This document shows positions 61,521 through 64,000 of a stretch of DNA of 64,000 bases, one piece after another. The first letter of the stretch is position 1. Every line of letters starts with the position of its first letter. The notes under the pieces are model-generated. The model searched no databases and was not told the DNA's origin. It saw nothing but the letters and a program-made list of their open reading frames with translations. The position numbers and the translations under genes were made by a program. This stretch comes from Arcuatula senhousia (lineage: Eukaryota > Mollusca > Bivalvia > Mytilida > Mytilidae), in assembly GCA_963971305.1 (NCBI GenBank), contig OZ020306.1, forward strand, positions 38,337,512 through 38,401,511, in the 5' to 3' direction.

Positions 61521-62688
61521 AATAGTGTTCATCACTCCTTGTACTAGGGGTGCCACACACACAAAAATGCCATATCAGAATCTAAAACTTTCATGTCTGC
61601 CCATGGTTTACAGTCGATTTAAATATAGGTATCCACTCTACACTCGATATAAACATTAACGAAAACAATGGCTATCCATATTAAAATACCCCCCTTATGT
61701 AGGAAAAATTTTGGTTGCTTATACCGGCCCCCCTTAGGCCAGTCAGTGGGCCCTCCCCTTAGCAAAACATCTGGATCCGCCACTGAGACCCCTTTTGTTG
61801 ATTAACTTTGTGATATTTTGGAAAATGTTGTCAAAATTATGGCTATGGTCTTCCTTTAAAAAAATCCTTGATTTGTCCCTACTTTAGATATTTACAAAAA
61901 AAATTATTAATATTTACATTTTATTTTACTTTTACTTCTACCACTAAGTGACCATTGTCATCTTGTCGACTATACTGTTGCTGTGCGCAACAAAATTTAA
62001 GAAAGAGACAAATAAAAACATTTTAATAATGTAAAGTTATATTTGTTTCCAATATATATAGTAGAGTATCTACACATATTTACATGTATGTCGTTAAAAT
62101 AGATGTCAATATATTGGCATTATGTACATTTCGAAGAATTCTTGACATACGAAAAAAATAGTTGTCAATATATTGACATTATGTACATTTCGAAGAATTC
62201 TTGACATACGAAAAAAATAGTTGTCAATATATTGACCTTATGTACATTTCGAAGAATTCTTGACATACGAAAAAAATAATAATAAAACCTTAACGATTTT
62301 TATTATGTGACAAGTTTTTCTTGTTTCATACTGGTGCATCATTTGAAGTTGCAGCAAGACGACATGAGTTACCTCTCTTCTTTATTCGACTGTAGAGGGA
62401 AAATCACATCCCTTAGTGATATTTTGTTTTTTAAATTCAATTATCACTTTGTTAAGTGATTAAATTTCCATCAATGTGTTGACTTTCAAGGCCCGCGAAG
62501 ACAGGGTTTTACACACCGAAGACACATTTTTTCTTGCTGAATTCGGAAGTTTAAATGTTCAAGTTGCTTATAAAAATTAGCTCATGCTTGGGAAAAATCA
62601 ATTTTACAGCTAAAGATTGGGTTAATAATGGGGAAAATTATATCGATACCTGAAAAAAAATAAAAAATATGATCCATGTGATACTCAC
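61521..62688. other. Right subterminal region of giant element
   Basis: No gene except the short exon next to it. It contains a 59-bp unit repeated three times (62099-62275, GTCAATATATTG, CATTTCGAAGAATTCTTGAC) and further palindromic sites (ATTATCACTTTGTTAAGTGATT near 62440). Confidence 0.5.
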
Positions 62689-62707
62689 CGGCTTCGTTGT
62701 CTGCCAT
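62689..62707 (-). CDS. Putative first exon of the accessory gene (MADNEAG)
   Basis: The ATG at 62705-62707 has a good context (GAAAATGGC). It is followed by six codons and a strong donor (GCCG/GTGAGT). The one-base overhang fits the phase of the exon at 46193-46264 exactly, giving MADNEAGPAGNNIDSEMNEQ, acidic throughout. If correct, the intron is 16.4 kb and contains the whole RAG1-N-like gene on the same strand, plus the Kolobok. The start is 163 bp from the element's right end, so the promoter must overlap the terminal repeat. Confidence 0.55.
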
Positions 62708-62824
62708 TTTCTTCACGCATGCGGATCGATTCAAATCATCACGTGATTTCACGATAGTCTGATTAGCGGTAAATTCAAAATCTCGTTTTTTTAGCAGAAC
62801 CGTAAAAAACACCAAATATCGCGC

Positions 62825-62870
62825 AAATAAGTGATTTAAAAATCACTTTTTTAAGTACCTCCCCTGACTG
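62825..62870. repeat. Right terminal inverted repeat of giant element
   Basis: AAATAAGTGATTTAAAAATC, then ACTTTTTTAAGTACCTCCCCTGACTG, ending at 62870. It contains an AAGTGATTT/AAATCACTT palindrome immediately inside the terminus. Confidence 0.9.
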
Positions 62871-63023
62871 TTTATCAAAAAATTTGTTGAATATAAAAAT
62901 CCATCTAATTTCTTCAAAGCTGGATCAGATCATAATAGTATTTTTGCTCAACAAAAATTTTACAGTAATGTATTAGTATTGTTACTAGATTTTACAGATT
63001 AGATATATACTGAGATTATGTGA

Positions 63024-63191
63024 GATCGCGCAGTGCGATCATTACGGACATTGTTTTGATAGAAAATCGCGCAGTGCGATGTTGGTTACACAGTGTAACA
63101 AGGTCATGCAGGGTGACGTATTTGTATATGAACTTTGATCTTGAGGTCACGCAGGGTGACTAAGTTGTATATTGAGGTAACGCAGTGTTAC
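63024..63191 (+). repeat. Array of six short hairpins with CAG loops
   Basis: Six units have inverted arms around a 5-base loop: 63024-63040 (GATCGC/GCGATC), 63066-63080 (ATCGC/GCGAT), 63085-63099 (GTTAC/GTAAC), 63103-63117 (GTCAT/GTGAC, one G-T pair), 63146-63160 (GTCAC/GTGAC) and 63177-63191 (GTAAC/GTTAC). The loops are GCAGT, GCAGT, ACAGT, GCAGG, GCAGG and GCAGT. The arms change together while the CAG core stays. They lie between the polymerase stop and the recombinase frame of the DIRS-like element. Function unknown. Confidence 0.9.
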
Positions 63192-63256
63192 TGTGTGTTT
63201 ATATTTTTATGAATACTAGAATGATTTTAATTATATTTTTTCTTTTGTATTACAGT

Positions 63257-64000
63257 TTCAATGGAAACAATTTGAGAGTTTTGCCAAAGATTCAAGATTT
63301 GCCAGTTTGGTGGAGAAATTACCATTGTTTGCTGAAGCTTCTCGTTCTGACTCTACCGTAAAGAAATATAAATTTTACTTTGAAAAATTTAAACAGTGGT
63401 GTATTCGTTTTAATTTAAAGCATTATCCTACAGACTCTACGACTATTTGTTTATATATAGGTAGTCTTATTCAACAAGGTGTTAGCGTTGCTATATTAGA
63501 ATCTCATTTTTACGCTATTAAATGGTTTCACAATTTAAATTTTAAAGTTAATCCATGTGATGATGAGCTGTTGTCTCGTATACTAGAAGGAGGACGTAGG
63601 TTGTTGAGTAAACCAGTAAACAAAAAAGAACCTATTACGCCAGAGATTATTAATAAGATAGTTGATAAATTTGGTGTGCTTGATAATTTGTTATCTTTAA
63701 GAGTTTGCGTCTTAATTTTACTAGGATTTTCAGGTTTTCTAAGATTCAGTGAATTGGTTAATATCAAAGCCAATAATTTTACTTTCTTTGATTCTCATGT
63801 AGTTATCAGAATAGAGAGTAGTAAAACTGATGTTTATAGAAGAGGCAATTCAATTGTTATTTCTAGAACTGGTAACAACAGTTGTCCTATTTTTTGGTTA
63901 GAAACTTATTTAAAATTAGCAAGAATAAATCTTAATTCTGAAGAATTTATTTTTAGATCAGTTACTTTTTTGAGTTCTTCTAAATTGTATATCTTAGCTA
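63257..64000 (+). CDS. Tyrosine recombinase of DIRS-like element (5' part)
   Basis: The frame is open from an apparent acceptor (TTTTGTATTACAG) through the window end. FQWKQFESFAKD and STVKKYKFYFEKFKQWCIRF resemble a core-binding SAM-like domain. The catalytic domain start is recognisable: LILLGFSGFLRFSELVNIK contains the box I Arg (GFLRFSEL), followed by VVIRIESSKTDVYRRG. The box II H-X-X-R and the nucleophilic Tyr would lie beyond 64000. It would integrate the circular DNA form of the retrotransposon. No lesion in the visible 248 codons, unlike the polymerase. Confidence 0.85.

Larger units (their letters stand above)
35379..62870 (-). mobile_element. 27.5-kb giant DNA transposon with RAG1-N-like gene
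   Basis: The ends are CAGTCAGGGGAGTTACTTAA at the left and the complement of CAGTCAGGGGAGGTACTTAA at the right. TTTAT flanks it at 35374-35378 and 62871-62875. Joining the flanks with one TTTAT restores the DIRS-like reading frame without a stop, which proves the borders. Inside are two multi-kb minus-strand genes (51831-55604; 36717-62707) and palindromic ATCACTT/AAGTGAT sites near both ends. Later insertions enlarge it: a Kolobok (47912-51626), a tandem element (51957-52551), an inverse repeat copy (57349-58970) and a hAT-like element with a LINE (59292-61378). Without them it is about 19.5 kb. No polymerase B, packaging ATPase or capsid gene of the Polinton type was seen. Confidence 0.85.
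29262..64000 (+). mobile_element. DIRS-like (tyrosine recombinase) retrotransposon, nested and incomplete on the right
   Basis: Parts in order: gag (29262-30026), reverse transcriptase (~30050-31152), RNase H and following domain (34636-35378), the rest of that frame (62876-62999), a hairpin array (63024-63191) and a tyrosine recombinase (63257 to the window end). This set, with a recombinase instead of an integrase, defines DIRS-like elements. Two insertions (31153-34635 and 35379-62870) separate the parts. Several single-base frameshifts in the polymerase show it is an inactive copy. It interrupts TAF4 after the GGTGTTA codons. The left terminal repeat expected of a full DIRS element was not seen between TAF4 and gag. 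Confidence 0.85.

Noticed and set aside
35379..62870. Polinton/Maverick or integrated virus
   Set aside because: Size fits, but no protein-primed polymerase, retroviral-type integrase, packaging ATPase, protease or capsid frame was seen, and the duplication is 5 bp, not 6.
35379..62870. RAG1-RAG2 (ProtoRAG) transposon
   Set aside because: No RAG1 core, no kelch-repeat RAG2 and no CACAGTG-type signal at the ends; only the N-terminal zinc region resembles RAG1.

Overview
This is animal nuclear DNA: AT-rich, with genes split by GT-AG introns and a heavy load of transposons. The repeat style (tRNA-derived SINE, dispersed 'Pearl-like' elements carrying tandem cores and (GTCC)n microsatellites, DIRS-like and Kolobok-like elements) suggests a mollusc, most probably a bivalve. 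That is inferred from style, not from a marker gene.

Left part (1-29 kb) holds two divergent conserved host genes. On the minus strand (13873 to 6071) is a complete LSM14/Scd6/RAP55-family mRNP gene in ten coding exons. On the plus strand from 18053 is the 5' part of TAF4, the TFIID subunit: a Gln/Asn/Ser-rich N-terminus, then the TAFH domain. Between and inside them sit small DNA transposons, palindromes, a SINE with a 12-bp target duplication, and a decayed LINE that is itself split by a 663-bp foldback element.

Right part (29.26-64 kb) is one nest of insertions. The TAF4 exon that should start the histone-fold region is cut after the residues MGGV and runs in frame into the gag of a DIRS-like tyrosine-recombinase retrotransposon (gag, RT, RNase H, recombinase), which leaves the window on the right. 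Its polymerase is split by a 3.5-kb Helitron-like element (31153-34635) and again by a 27.5-kb element (35379-62870). Removing the 27.5-kb segment and one copy of its 5-bp duplication TTTAT restores the retrotransposon reading frame exactly.

The 27.5-kb element is the main find. Its ends are CAGTCAGGGG...CCCCTGACTG, it makes a 5-bp duplication, and palindromic sites ATCACTT-N(4-6)-AAGTGAT lie at both ends and in internal blocks. Its two main genes are both on the minus strand. One (55604 to 51831) joins an N-terminal zinc region like that of RAG1 to a large domain with transposase-like acidic motifs. The other seems to start 163 bp inside the right end and finish 1.3 kb inside the left end, with one exon repeated four times. 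The 663-bp element in the LINE has the same 10-bp terminus and a 5-bp duplication, so this looks like a family. The giant element has itself been hit by a complete 3.7-kb Kolobok (TTAA duplication), a hAT-like element carrying a truncated LINE, and tandem-repeat elements.

The DIRS-like element also carries a row of six 15- to 17-bp hairpins, with changing arms and a near-constant CAG loop, just before the recombinase.
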